Of a stretch of 41,063 nucleotides of DNA, positions 32,468 through 39,961 are shown piece after piece. Where the stretch lies: positions 1-41,063 of the forward strand of contig CAYJFU010000011.1 of NCBI GenBank assembly GCA_964369445.1, read 5' to 3'. Source of the DNA: CAYJBH01 sp964369445 (lineage in GTDB: Bacteria; Bacillota; Clostridia; Oscillospirales; Ruminococcaceae). The notes beneath the pieces are model-generated. The model made no database searches. It saw nothing but the letters and a program-made list of their open reading frames with translations, and was not told the origin of the DNA. Position numbers and translations under genes: made by a program. Within the stretch, counting starts at the first letter, position 1. Each line of letters opens with the position of its first letter.

Positions 32468-33862
32468 CTAAAACCGCCCTGTGGTACGTGGGAAAAAGCA
32501 GACATCGCGGATGTTGGACACCCCTGTAACCAACATGACAAGGCGCTCAAAGCCAAGACCAAAGCCGGCGTGGGTTGTTGTGCCGAAACGGCGTAGGTCA
32601 AGATACCACTTGTACGGCTCGGTGGGCATGTCCAGCGCTTGCATACGGGAAAGCAGTCGGTCGTAGCGCTCCTCACGCTGACTGCCGCCGATAAGCTCGC
32701 CGACGCCGGGTACAAGCAAATCCATTGCGGCAACGGTCTTGCCGTCGTCGTTTTGGCGCATGTAAAAGGATTTAATCTCCAGCGGATAGTCCGTCACGAA
32801 CACGGGGCCGTTGAAAATTTTCTCGGTCAGACAGCGCTCGTGCTCCGTTTGCAGATCAGCACCCCACGACACCTTGTAATCAAAGCTGTCGTTGTACTGC
32901 TGTAGCTTTTCCACTGCGTCGGTGTAGGTGATGCGCACGTAATCGCGGTCGGTCAGCTTGCGCAGGCGCTCGATAAGACCCTTTTCGACAAACTTGTCAA
33001 GAAATTCCAACTCGTCGATGTAGTTTTGCAGGGCATAGTCAACCACATAACGCAACATGTCCTCGGCAAGTTGCATGTCGTCGACAAGGTCGGCAAAAGC
33101 GATTTCCGGCTCCAGCATCCAAAACTCGGCGGCATGGCGCGGCGTGTTGGAGTTTTCGGCGCGGAAAGTCGGCCCAAACGTGTAAACCTTGCCCAGGGCC
33201 TGTGCGGCGCCCTCGGCCTCTAACTGTCCCGAGACGGTCAGGCTTGCAAGACCACCGAAAAAGTCCTGCGTAAAGTCCACCTCGCCGTCGTCGTTTTTGG
33301 GCGCGCCGTCGGGCGGCAACGTCGTGACGCGGAACATCTCACCTGCGCCCTCGCAGTCGTTGCCGGTGATGATGGGTGTATGCACGTAGATAAAGCCGTT
33401 TTTGTTAAAGAACTCATGTAACGCAAACGCAAGTCCACTGCGCAGACGAAACACCGCGTTGCCGATGTTGGTTCTCATGCGCAGGTGCGGAATGGTGCGC
33501 AAAAAGTCCGCACCGTGACGCTTTTTCTGTAGTGGGTAGTCGGGCGGGCACTCGCCCTCAATGACAACCTCGTCGGCAGACAGCTCAAACGGCTGTGAGG
33601 CCTCGGGCGTCAACACAACGTTGCCGTGCACTTTAAGTGCCGCGCCGACAGAGGCACTCTGCGCCACCTCGTGGCACGCACTGTCACTCAATATAACAAT
33701 CTGTATATTTTTAAAACTACTGCCGTCGTTCAGCTCGATAAACGAGACGTTTTTGCCAAAACGCGCGGTTTTTACAAAACCGGCAACATCAAATGCCTGC
33801 CCGTCTTTGAGTTCGCCTTGCTTTGCAAGTGCGTAAAGTGCCGATATACTGTATCGCTTCAT
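32468..33862 (-). CDS. asnS: Asparaginyl-tRNA synthetase
   Basis: 464-residue class IIb tRNA synthetase. An N-terminal OB-fold anticodon domain (FDVAGFVKTARFGKNVSFIELNDGS) is followed by the class II core: motif 2 as FRAENSNTPRHAAEFWMLEPE, and motif 3 as GFGLGFERLVMLVTGVSNIRD ending FPRTTGRF. These ends are typical of AsnRS rather than AspRS. GGAGG lies 7 nt before the ATG. Its own promoter is at 33920-33948. It lies directly upstream of the rpmH promoter on the same strand. Confidence 0.96.
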   Translation of the reverse strand: MKRYSISALYALAKQGELKDGQAFDVAGFVKTARFGKNVSFIELNDGSSFKNIQIVILSDSACHEVAQSASVGAALKVHGNVVLTPEASQPFELSADEVVIEGECPPDYPLQKKRHGADFLRTIPHLRMRTNIGNAVFRLRSGLAFALHEFFNKNGFIYVHTPIITGNDCEGAGEMFRVTTLPPDGAPKNDDGEVDFTQDFFGGLASLTVSGQLEAEGAAQALGKVYTFGPTFRAENSNTPRHAAEFWMLEPEIAFADLVDDMQLAEDMLRYVVDYALQNYIDELEFLDKFVEKGLIERLRKLTDRDYVRITYTDAVEKLQQYNDSFDYKVSWGADLQTEHERCLTEKIFNGPVFVTDYPLEIKSFYMRQNDDGKTVAAMDLLVPGVGELIGGSQREERYDRLLSRMQALDMPTEPYKWYLDLRRFGTTTHAGFGLGFERLVMLVTGVSNIRDVCFFPRTTGRF

Positions 33863-33919
33863 TTTTTCCTCCGGAATTTTAAAAATGTAAATCGCCGATT
33901 TGTGACGGTAATTAAAATT

Positions 33920-33948
33920 ATTATACTATAATTTTGACGGTGCGTCAA
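33920..33948 (-). promoter_or_regulatory. Promoter of asnS
   Basis: Minus strand: TTGACG (33948-33943), 17 nt, TATAAT (33925-33920). The leader is about 50 nt, too short for a T-box. Confidence 0.75.
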
Positions 33949-33975
33949 TGTTGGGGGATGAAAAAATCATGGGTA

Positions 33976-34034
33976 GTGTCTGTGTATCGGCCGGCAAAGG
34001 TTAGCCTGTGGCCTCGGGGTTGCCGGCTTGACAC
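33976..34034. other. Self-complementary element between the divergent asnS and ABC promoters
   Basis: Nested pairing: GTGTC (33976-33980) with GACAC (34030-34034), GCCGGCAA (33990-33997) with TTGCCGGC (34020-34027), and an inner AGG..GCC-TGT-GGC-CT hairpin. It lies upstream of the asnS promoter, so it is not in that leader. It could be a small RNA, a protein-binding site or a decayed terminator. On the minus strand a run of T follows 11 nt later (33966-33961). Confidence 0.45.
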
Positions 34035-34233
34035 AAATTACGTTTTCAAAAGTAATTGTAATGAAAAAATGCAGTAAAACAGTATAAAAGGTCTATTCAA
34101 TATACCATTGCAGGGCGAAAGTGCAAAAAAAATAGGCTTAAATTTCATGGAAACGAATTATAAAACACCCATTGCTAGCAAAGCCATAATTGAAACAAAA
34201 TCACTATTTCATGTAAAAAACACAAATTTATCG

Positions 34234-34262
34234 TTGACTTAACAAATTTTTGCTATTAAAAT
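34234..34262 (+). promoter_or_regulatory. Promoter of the ABC transporter operon
   Basis: TTGACT (34234-34239), 17 nt, TAAAAT (34257-34262). The predicted leader is about 240 nt and contains the palindrome at 34354-34400. Confidence 0.65.
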
Positions 34263-34353
34263 AGATAAGGATACAATGCCACAACTTTAGCAGGCAGATA
34301 CTTTTCACATGTTACGGTAACACTTTTAAAATCGGTTTATTCAAATTTGTTGA

Positions 34354-34400
34354 CTTTCAGATTACTTCCCCCGCCGGTGGCAGGGGAAGTAATCCGAAAG
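34354..34400. repeat. Long intergenic palindrome, copy 2
   Basis: Arms 34354-34375 and 34379-34400 (22 nt) pair with two mismatches around GGT; the core CTTCCCCCGCCGGTGG matches copy 1 at 5834-5878. It would fall in the 5' leader of the ABC operon, 110 nt before the first start codon, and lacks a T-tract. Confidence 0.75.
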
Positions 34401-34510
34401 AAACGTGTCTGTGAAACATACGAAAGTGCTTTCTCGTAAATGCTAATGCCGATGCTGGATGGGCATAATAACACTACAACGGAAGAAAGGTATTATTTGG
34501 TGGTTAAAAA

Positions 34511-35506
34511 ATGATAGAAGTTTCTAATCTCACAAAGAAGTACGGCAACAAGACCGCGGTTGACGGCATCAGCTTCAACATCGGTCAGGGGGAGATTGTC
34601 GGATTTCTCGGCCCCAACGGTGCCGGCAAAAGCACAACGATGAACATTATCACAGGGTACCTATCAGCAACACAGGGCAACGTCAAGATAAACGGTATTG
34701 ATGTACTTGAAGATCCGATAGCGGCGAAAAAATGCATCGGCTACCTGCCGGAGCACCCGCCCCTTTACCTCGATATGACGGTAAAGGAGTATCTCGGCTT
34801 TGTGTACGAGCTTAAAAAGATATCCGCCGAAAACCGAGAGGCGCACATTACCGACATCTGCAAGCAGGTGGGCATAGAAAACGTCTACGAGCGCATTATT
34901 AAAAACCTGTCAAAGGGTTACAAACAGCGTGTCGGCATGGCGGCATCGCTTATCGGTGACCCCGACGTGCTTATAATGGACGAGCCGACCGTCGGACTTG
35001 ATCCCATACAGATTATCGAGATAAGAAACGTCATCAAACAGCTGGGCAAAAAGCGCACCGTAATACTTTCAAGCCACATCCTCCCCGAGGTGCAGGCGGT
35101 GTGCGAGCGCGTACTTGTCATACACGGCGGCAAGGTTGTAGCGGACGACACCCCCGAGGTGCTGTGCGGCAACATAACCGGCGCGCACCGTTTAAGCGTT
35201 CGCGTCAAGGCAAAGGAGCACGCGGCGGAATCGGTCATTAAACAGCTTGACTTTGTAAAATCCTGCTCTTTGAGCGGCGAAAAAGAACCCGGTGTATTTG
35301 AATTTTTTGTCGAGAGCGAAACCGACCACGATATAAGGGAATCGCTGTTCTTTGCGCTCAGCAAGGCAGGCTATCCCATCATGGGGCTGTCGTCGATGGA
35401 CATGAGCCTTGAGGAGATATTCCTAAAACTCACTACAAGCGAGGAAACCGCCACCGCAGTGCAACAGCCCACCGACGACAACACAGCGCAGGAGGAGCAG
35501 GAATAA
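34511..35506 (+). CDS. ABC transporter ATP-binding protein (GldA-like)
   Basis: 331-residue ATPase of an ABC-2-type exporter. Walker A FLGPNGAGKSTTMN, Q-loop in GYLPEHPPLYLDMTVKEYL, signature LSKGYKQRVGMA, Walker B VLIMDEPTVGLDP, and the switch His in ILSSHILPEVQ. A C-terminal extension of about 100 residues (DUF4162-like) ends with an acidic tail. It starts ATG 34511 with GGTGG upstream. It overlaps the permease start by one base. With the next three genes it forms a complex like Bacteroidetes GldAFG, but in Clostridia its substrate is unknown. Confidence 0.94.
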   Translation: MIEVSNLTKKYGNKTAVDGISFNIGQGEIVGFLGPNGAGKSTTMNIITGYLSATQGNVKINGIDVLEDPIAAKKCIGYLPEHPPLYLDMTVKEYLGFVYELKKISAENREAHITDICKQVGIENVYERIIKNLSKGYKQRVGMAASLIGDPDVLIMDEPTVGLDPIQIIEIRNVIKQLGKKRTVILSSHILPEVQAVCERVLVIHGGKVVADDTPEVLCGNITGAHRLSVRVKAKEHAAESVIKQLDFVKSCSLSGEKEPGVFEFFVESETDHDIRESLFFALSKAGYPIMGLSSMDMSLEEIFLKLTTSEETATAVQQPTDDNTAQEEQE

Positions 35507-36210
35507 TGACAGCTATCTTAAAAAGAGACTTTCAGAGCTTTTTTACATCTCCGCTCGGCTTTGTGTTTTGCGGTGTGTTCATATTTATAACCTACCTTGT
35601 ATTTTTCATCTACAATATACTCGGACAGAGCAGTGATGTCAGCGGTCTGTTCAGCTTTCTTGTGCAGACGCTCATGTTTTTACTGCCACTGCTCACCATG
35701 AAACTCATGTCGGAGGAGCTGAAACAAAAAACCGATCAGCTACTGCTCACAAGCCCCGTCAGCGTCACGGAAATCGTCCTCGGCAAATACCTTGCCGCCA
35801 TGGGCGTTGTGGCAGTCGCGCTTGTTGCGACACTTGCCTGTCCTCTAGTCGTGTCGCTGTTTGGACAGCCGGCTGAGTGGCAGATAATCGGCAACTACCT
35901 CATGTTAGCACTTGCAATGGGCGTGCTGGTCTCCATTGGCCTTTTCATCTCCTCACTGACGGAAAGTCAGCTTATAGCGGCAATACTCAGCTATGTCATA
36001 TTCTTTGCAATTTATATCCTCTCGATGGTGGGCGGCGCTATCCAAGTGCCGATCATCCAGACGGTGGTGCGCTTTATCTCGATATTCACAAGGTTTAGCA
36101 ACCTGACAAACGGCATACTGCTTTTATCCGATATTGTCTACTTTTTAAGCGTTATAGTGGTGTTTTTGTTCCTTTCCACGCGTGTGCTTGAAAAAAGGCG
36201 CTGGTCTTAA
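35506..36210 (+). CDS. ABC-2 permease (GldF-like)
   Basis: 234-residue membrane permease with six predicted helices. It begins with TAILKRDFQSFFTSPLGFVF, a conserved GldF/NosY-type start, and contains LLTMKLMSEELKQKTDQLLLTSPVSVTEIVLGKYL, the cytoplasmic coupling region. Its ATG overlaps the ATPase stop (TAATG). It pairs with the ATPase and with the GldG-like protein encoded next. Confidence 0.93.
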   Translation: MTAILKRDFQSFFTSPLGFVFCGVFIFITYLVFFIYNILGQSSDVSGLFSFLVQTLMFLLPLLTMKLMSEELKQKTDQLLLTSPVSVTEIVLGKYLAAMGVVAVALVATLACPLVVSLFGQPAEWQIIGNYLMLALAMGVLVSIGLFISSLTESQLIAAILSYVIFFAIYILSMVGGAIQVPIIQTVVRFISIFTRFSNLTNGILLLSDIVYFLSVIVVFLFLSTRVLEKRRWS

Positions 36211-36223
36211 GGGGGAATGAATA

Positions 36224-37693
36224 ATGAAGTTTAACAATTTGAAAAACTCTAACCGCTTTCGTTACGGCGGCATGTCGGTCATTTTTATCGTGATATTTGT
36301 CGCGGCGGTTATCGTGATCAACCTCATTGCAGACACGCTGACACAGCGCTTTGACCTCAAAATGGACATCACCGCCGAGGGCATTTACGAGGTGTCACAG
36401 ACGACAAAGGATCTGCTTGCAGGTCTTGAGACACCGGTTACAATACACGTCATGCTGTCGGAAGAGCAGATGATGGAAAATGCAGGCTACTCCACCGCAA
36501 ACGAGCTGATGAAAAAGATGGTCAGCTATTCCGGCGGTAACCTCACAATGGAGTATGTCGACATACTCAGCAACCCGACCTATGCCGAGCGCTTTTCCGA
36601 CCCGTCAAGCGCCGTTGTCGGAAGCTTTATCGTACAGAGCGACAAGCGCGACCTTGTGCTGTCAATAGATGACATGTACGACACAAGCTACGACTTTGAG
36701 TATCAGCAGGAGTATATATCCGGCTTTCAGGCGGACACAAAGTTTGCCTCCGCTATACATTACGTGACGACCGACGAACTGCCCAAAGCGGTATTTGTCA
36801 CAGGTCACGGCGAGCCGGGCACAGCAAGCGGACTTAACACGATCCTTTTGCAAAACAGCTATATCATCGAGACGGTACAGCTTATGACGGAAGAAATCCC
36901 CGAGGACACCGACCTGTTAATCATCGAAGCACCGCAGAGCGACTTTGCACAGGAGGAGATAGACAAACTTGATGCCTACCTCTCCACCGAGGTCTCCAAC
37001 GCGCTCATAATGGCTTTTGACCCGAATGTGCAGTCGCTGGAACGCCTTGACCGCTATATGGCGGAGTGGGGCACCGAGCTGTCCGAGGACATCGTGTTTG
37101 ACCCCGACAGAGCAGTGGGCGGCAGTCCATTTATGATACTGCCGGATTACGCCGACAACGAGACAGCGGCATCGATGAACAGCGAGTCAACTTCAGCGGT
37201 TATTGTAGCAGGTGCAAGGGCACTAACCAACGTCTACGAGACGGATGAGTACCGTATCGTCTACCCGATACTACAGACCACCGACGCCGCGTACGGCAAG
37301 GACATAAGCTCCGGCGAGGCGATTGAAAACCTCGAAAAGGCAAGCGGCGATTCCGAGGGACCGTTCCCTCTTGTATCGCTTACGGTGGATCAGCAGTATG
37401 TCGACAACCAGCCAATTGCGCACAAGGTGCTGTTCTTCGCGACAAGCGCCATAACCGACCCGACACTGCTTTCCAACAGCGCGTTCCACAACAGCGCCGC
37501 TGTCACAGCCATGATAAACGAGCTCAACCCCTCCGTCGACGCTATCAACATCGAGCCGGTTGAGTTTGTCAACACACAGCTGACAGTTGTGGGCAGTATG
37601 GTACCTGTACTGTTTGTTTCACTGGTTGTCATAATCCCGATAGCATTTATCGTGGCAGGTATCGCGATGTTCCTCAAAAGGAGAAATCGTTAA
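36224..37693 (+). CDS. GldG-family extracytoplasmic ABC auxiliary protein
   Basis: 489-residue protein with an N-terminal helix (GGMSVIFIVIFVAAVIVINLIADTL), a large extracytoplasmic GldG/IFT52-like domain (LKMDITAEGIYEVSQTTKDLL, VDILSNPTYAERF, VFVTGHGEPGTASGLNT, LIIEAPQSDFAQEEIDKLDAYL) and a second helix at the C-terminus (VLFVSLVVIIPIAFIVAGIAMFL). The family partners the ABC-2 permease; its exact role is unknown. GGGGG stands 8 nt before the ATG. The stop overlaps the next gene (TAATG). Confidence 0.92.
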   Translation: MKFNNLKNSNRFRYGGMSVIFIVIFVAAVIVINLIADTLTQRFDLKMDITAEGIYEVSQTTKDLLAGLETPVTIHVMLSEEQMMENAGYSTANELMKKMVSYSGGNLTMEYVDILSNPTYAERFSDPSSAVVGSFIVQSDKRDLVLSIDDMYDTSYDFEYQQEYISGFQADTKFASAIHYVTTDELPKAVFVTGHGEPGTASGLNTILLQNSYIIETVQLMTEEIPEDTDLLIIEAPQSDFAQEEIDKLDAYLSTEVSNALIMAFDPNVQSLERLDRYMAEWGTELSEDIVFDPDRAVGGSPFMILPDYADNETAASMNSESTSAVIVAGARALTNVYETDEYRIVYPILQTTDAAYGKDISSGEAIENLEKASGDSEGPFPLVSLTVDQQYVDNQPIAHKVLFFATSAITDPTLLSNSAFHNSAAVTAMINELNPSVDAINIEPVEFVNTQLTVVGSMVPVLFVSLVVIIPIAFIVAGIAMFLKRRNR

Positions 37694-39267
37694 TGAAGAA
37701 AAACAAAGCCCTTATCGCGGCGGCGGCGGTGCTTGTCATCGCCGGTGGCGGCTATGCCGCGCTTATGCTAACTCCGCAGACAGAGGAGGAGACGATACCG
37801 GATGTATCCGAGGTTGCGCCGGCATATATGCTTACAGAAAGTGCTTTAGCGAGCACAACATCCGTCACCGTTGATGCTGAAAACGGCTACACCATAACGG
37901 TGGAGTACGGCGAAGAAGAGTCGACGTTTGGCATTGAGGGCATGGATGATATCGCCTACAACAACAGCGACCTTTCAAGGGCGGTGGACAGGCTTATAGC
38001 TGTCGAGACGGTCGGCGAGGTTGTCGCTGTCGGCGCAACCGATCTTGCGCCATACGGTCTTGACAATCCGGCGGCAAAGGTAACAATAAACGGCACCGAC
38101 GGCAATGTAAGTTACAGTGTAGGCAACGTTGCACCCGGCGGCAACGAATACTATGCCATGCTTGACGGCACAACCGATGTTTATCTAATACAAGCGCTGA
38201 CAGCGGAGTTGCTCTTTAAAGGCGAGACACAGTACCGCGAGAGCACCGTAATGAGCTTTACAATTGAAGAGGCAGGCACGCTTGTAAAATCCTTTACATT
38301 AGAGCGCCCCGGCATGATACCGATTGACATTGTCAAGAACACCGTCACAGACGACTCGGAATTCCCGACAATGTTCTACATGCAAAGCTATACACCGGCA
38401 GAGGCAAACGACACAGTGTTCACCGAGGACGTGCTCGCGTACCTTGCAAACCTTAGCTTTACCGATGTGGTGGACACACAGCCGCAGGATCTGGCGCAGT
38501 ACGGCCTCGACGAGCCACAGGCAACCTTTACACTTGACGTTGTAGGTCAGGCAAAGCTTACTGTCAACGTTGGCGACCTTGTTGACGGCTACTATTATGC
38601 AACGGTATCCGGCAGTGACGCGGTGGTGACATTCGCCGAGAGCACACTTAGCTTTTTGGATATCGAGTATATCGACTTGATATCAACGCTGTTGTGGTTG
38701 CACAACATCAAAAACGTTGAGAGTGTGGATTTTGTAAGCCCGAGCGGACAGCACACACTTGTTATAAACAACGGTGTTGCTAACGAGGAGGAGCCGGAGG
38801 AGGACATGCGCCCCGAGCTTGACGGACAACTGATACTGACCGACAACGCGCGTGAAATCTACCAGGCTGTACTGTCGCCGTCGATAGAGGGACTCGTCGC
38901 GGATATACTGCCGCAAACAACCGAAGAGGAGACCGCACCGCAGGAAGAGGCGGTAGGGGAGACCCCACAGGACGTAGAGACGCCGAGTGAGCAAACACAA
39001 GAGGACGGCGAAGTCGGTGAAACACCGCAGGACGTAGAAACTCCGGCTGAGCAGACGCAAGATGATATTTTAGAGCCTGCCGATTACGTTTTAACCCTCA
39101 AACTGCTCGATGGCACAATCGAACAACTTGCCTTTTACGAGATCAACGAACGCCAGTACAGTGCTGTGAAAAACGGTGAAATTCTACCGTTTTATGTAAA
39201 TATCCGCGACCTTGAGATATTGGAAGAATATATACAAATAGCTCTTAGTGGCGGAGAAATCGACTAA
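37693..39267 (+). CDS. DUF4340 domain protein of the ABC operon
   Basis: 524-residue protein with an N-terminal signal anchor (ALIAAAAVLVIAGGGYAALML) and two DUF4340-type beta-rich halves (TISVEYGEEESTF..DLSRAVDRLIAV..LAPYGLDNPAAKVTI, and later ..LAQYGLDEPQATFTL). A Glu/Pro/Thr-rich insert of two 20-residue repeats (VGETPQDVETPxEQTQ; units at 38953 and 39013) lies near the C-terminus. The gene closes the operon; DUF4340 proteins typically accompany GldG-like proteins. Function is unknown, but an extracytoplasmic scaffold of the transporter is plausible. Confidence 0.9.
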   Translation: MKKNKALIAAAAVLVIAGGGYAALMLTPQTEEETIPDVSEVAPAYMLTESALASTTSVTVDAENGYTITVEYGEEESTFGIEGMDDIAYNNSDLSRAVDRLIAVETVGEVVAVGATDLAPYGLDNPAAKVTINGTDGNVSYSVGNVAPGGNEYYAMLDGTTDVYLIQALTAELLFKGETQYRESTVMSFTIEEAGTLVKSFTLERPGMIPIDIVKNTVTDDSEFPTMFYMQSYTPAEANDTVFTEDVLAYLANLSFTDVVDTQPQDLAQYGLDEPQATFTLDVVGQAKLTVNVGDLVDGYYYATVSGSDAVVTFAESTLSFLDIEYIDLISTLLWLHNIKNVESVDFVSPSGQHTLVINNGVANEEEPEEDMRPELDGQLILTDNAREIYQAVLSPSIEGLVADILPQTTEEETAPQEEAVGETPQDVETPSEQTQEDGEVGETPQDVETPAEQTQDDILEPADYVLTLKLLDGTIEQLAFYEINERQYSAVKNGEILPFYVNIRDLEILEEYIQIALSGGEID

Positions 39268-39332
39268 AGTATTGACACTTTTTAATCTGCACCACTGCAT
39301 TTTCGCACCACTGCTTTATGGAACATCAAAAA

Positions 39333-39716
39333 ATGATAATTGAACATATTGCACTTTATGTGCAGGATTTGCAAGTATCCAAGCATTTTTACGAGAGTTA
39401 TTTCGGCGCTGTATCTTCAAAGGAGTATCACAATAAAAGCACGGGTTTCAAGTCCTACTTTTTATCTTTTGAGGGCGGCGCAAGGTTGGAGCTGATGAGC
39501 TCTGCTGACCACTGCGAAAAGGACAGCAACGAAAAACGAGCGGGGTTTATACATTTAGCGTTCAGCGTCGGTAGTGAGGAGCAAGTCAGGTCACTTACCG
39601 TAAAGCTAAAGCAGGACGGCTACAACATCACAAGCGAACCGCGCACAACAGGTGATGGCTACTATGAAAGCTGCGTTGCCGACCCCGAGGGAAACCTAAT
39701 TGAAATAACGGTTTAG
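39333..39716 (+). CDS. VOC family (glyoxalase-like) protein
   Basis: 127-residue vicinal oxygen chelate domain: MIIEHIALYVQDLQVSKHFY is the first beta-alpha unit with a metal-ligand His, GARLELMSS the first repeat end, and HLAFSVGSEEQV, then DPEGNLIEITV the second with a metal-ligand Glu. Most resemble glyoxalase I or antibiotic-resistance VOC proteins; the substrate is not evident. ATG 39333 gives the typical start; another in-frame ATG at 39318 adds five residues. A TTGACA box at 39272-39277 may be its -35, with a weak -10. Two copies of GCACCACTGC (39289-39298, 39305-39314) stand just upstream. Confidence 0.88.
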   Translation: MIIEHIALYVQDLQVSKHFYESYFGAVSSKEYHNKSTGFKSYFLSFEGGARLELMSSADHCEKDSNEKRAGFIHLAFSVGSEEQVRSLTVKLKQDGYNITSEPRTTGDGYYESCVADPEGNLIEITV

Positions 39717-39726
39717 AAGTATTTTT

Positions 39727-39767
39727 AAAACACCACGCCCCTGCCATCGGCAGGAGCGTGGTGTTTT
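39727..39767. terminator. Bidirectional terminator after the VOC gene
   Basis: Arms 39727-39745 and 39749-39767 (19 nt) pair with one mismatch around ATC, ending in GTGTTTTAAT on the + strand and GTGTTTTAAA on the minus strand. It lies 10 nt after the VOC stop. Confidence 0.88.
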
Positions 39768-39961
39768 AATTTGCAATCAAATAAGCTGAAAAACGATAAC
39801 GGTTTGCGCGCTACATGCTGTCCCTTTAACAATCCACCGGCTTGCTAATTTTTTCGATGACAAAACCGAAACGTGTTTTGTGTGTTGTGGTTGACGCGCG
39901 CAAAGGTAAGCGGAATTATACCACGAGACATACTGGTTATCAATTTGTTTATCTAATTATT

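Noticed and set aside
33863..33915. T-box leader for asnS
   Set aside because: The predicted leader is about 50 nt and no TGGNACC motif is present.
33976..34034. SAM riboswitch
   Set aside because: A GCCGGCAACC stretch on the minus strand is suggestive, but the helices of SAM-I or SAM-IV are missing and the element precedes the asnS promoter.
34147..34242. 31-codon open frame starting METNYK
   Set aside because: No Shine-Dalgarno, its end overlaps a predicted promoter, and such short frames are expected by chance in AT-rich DNA.
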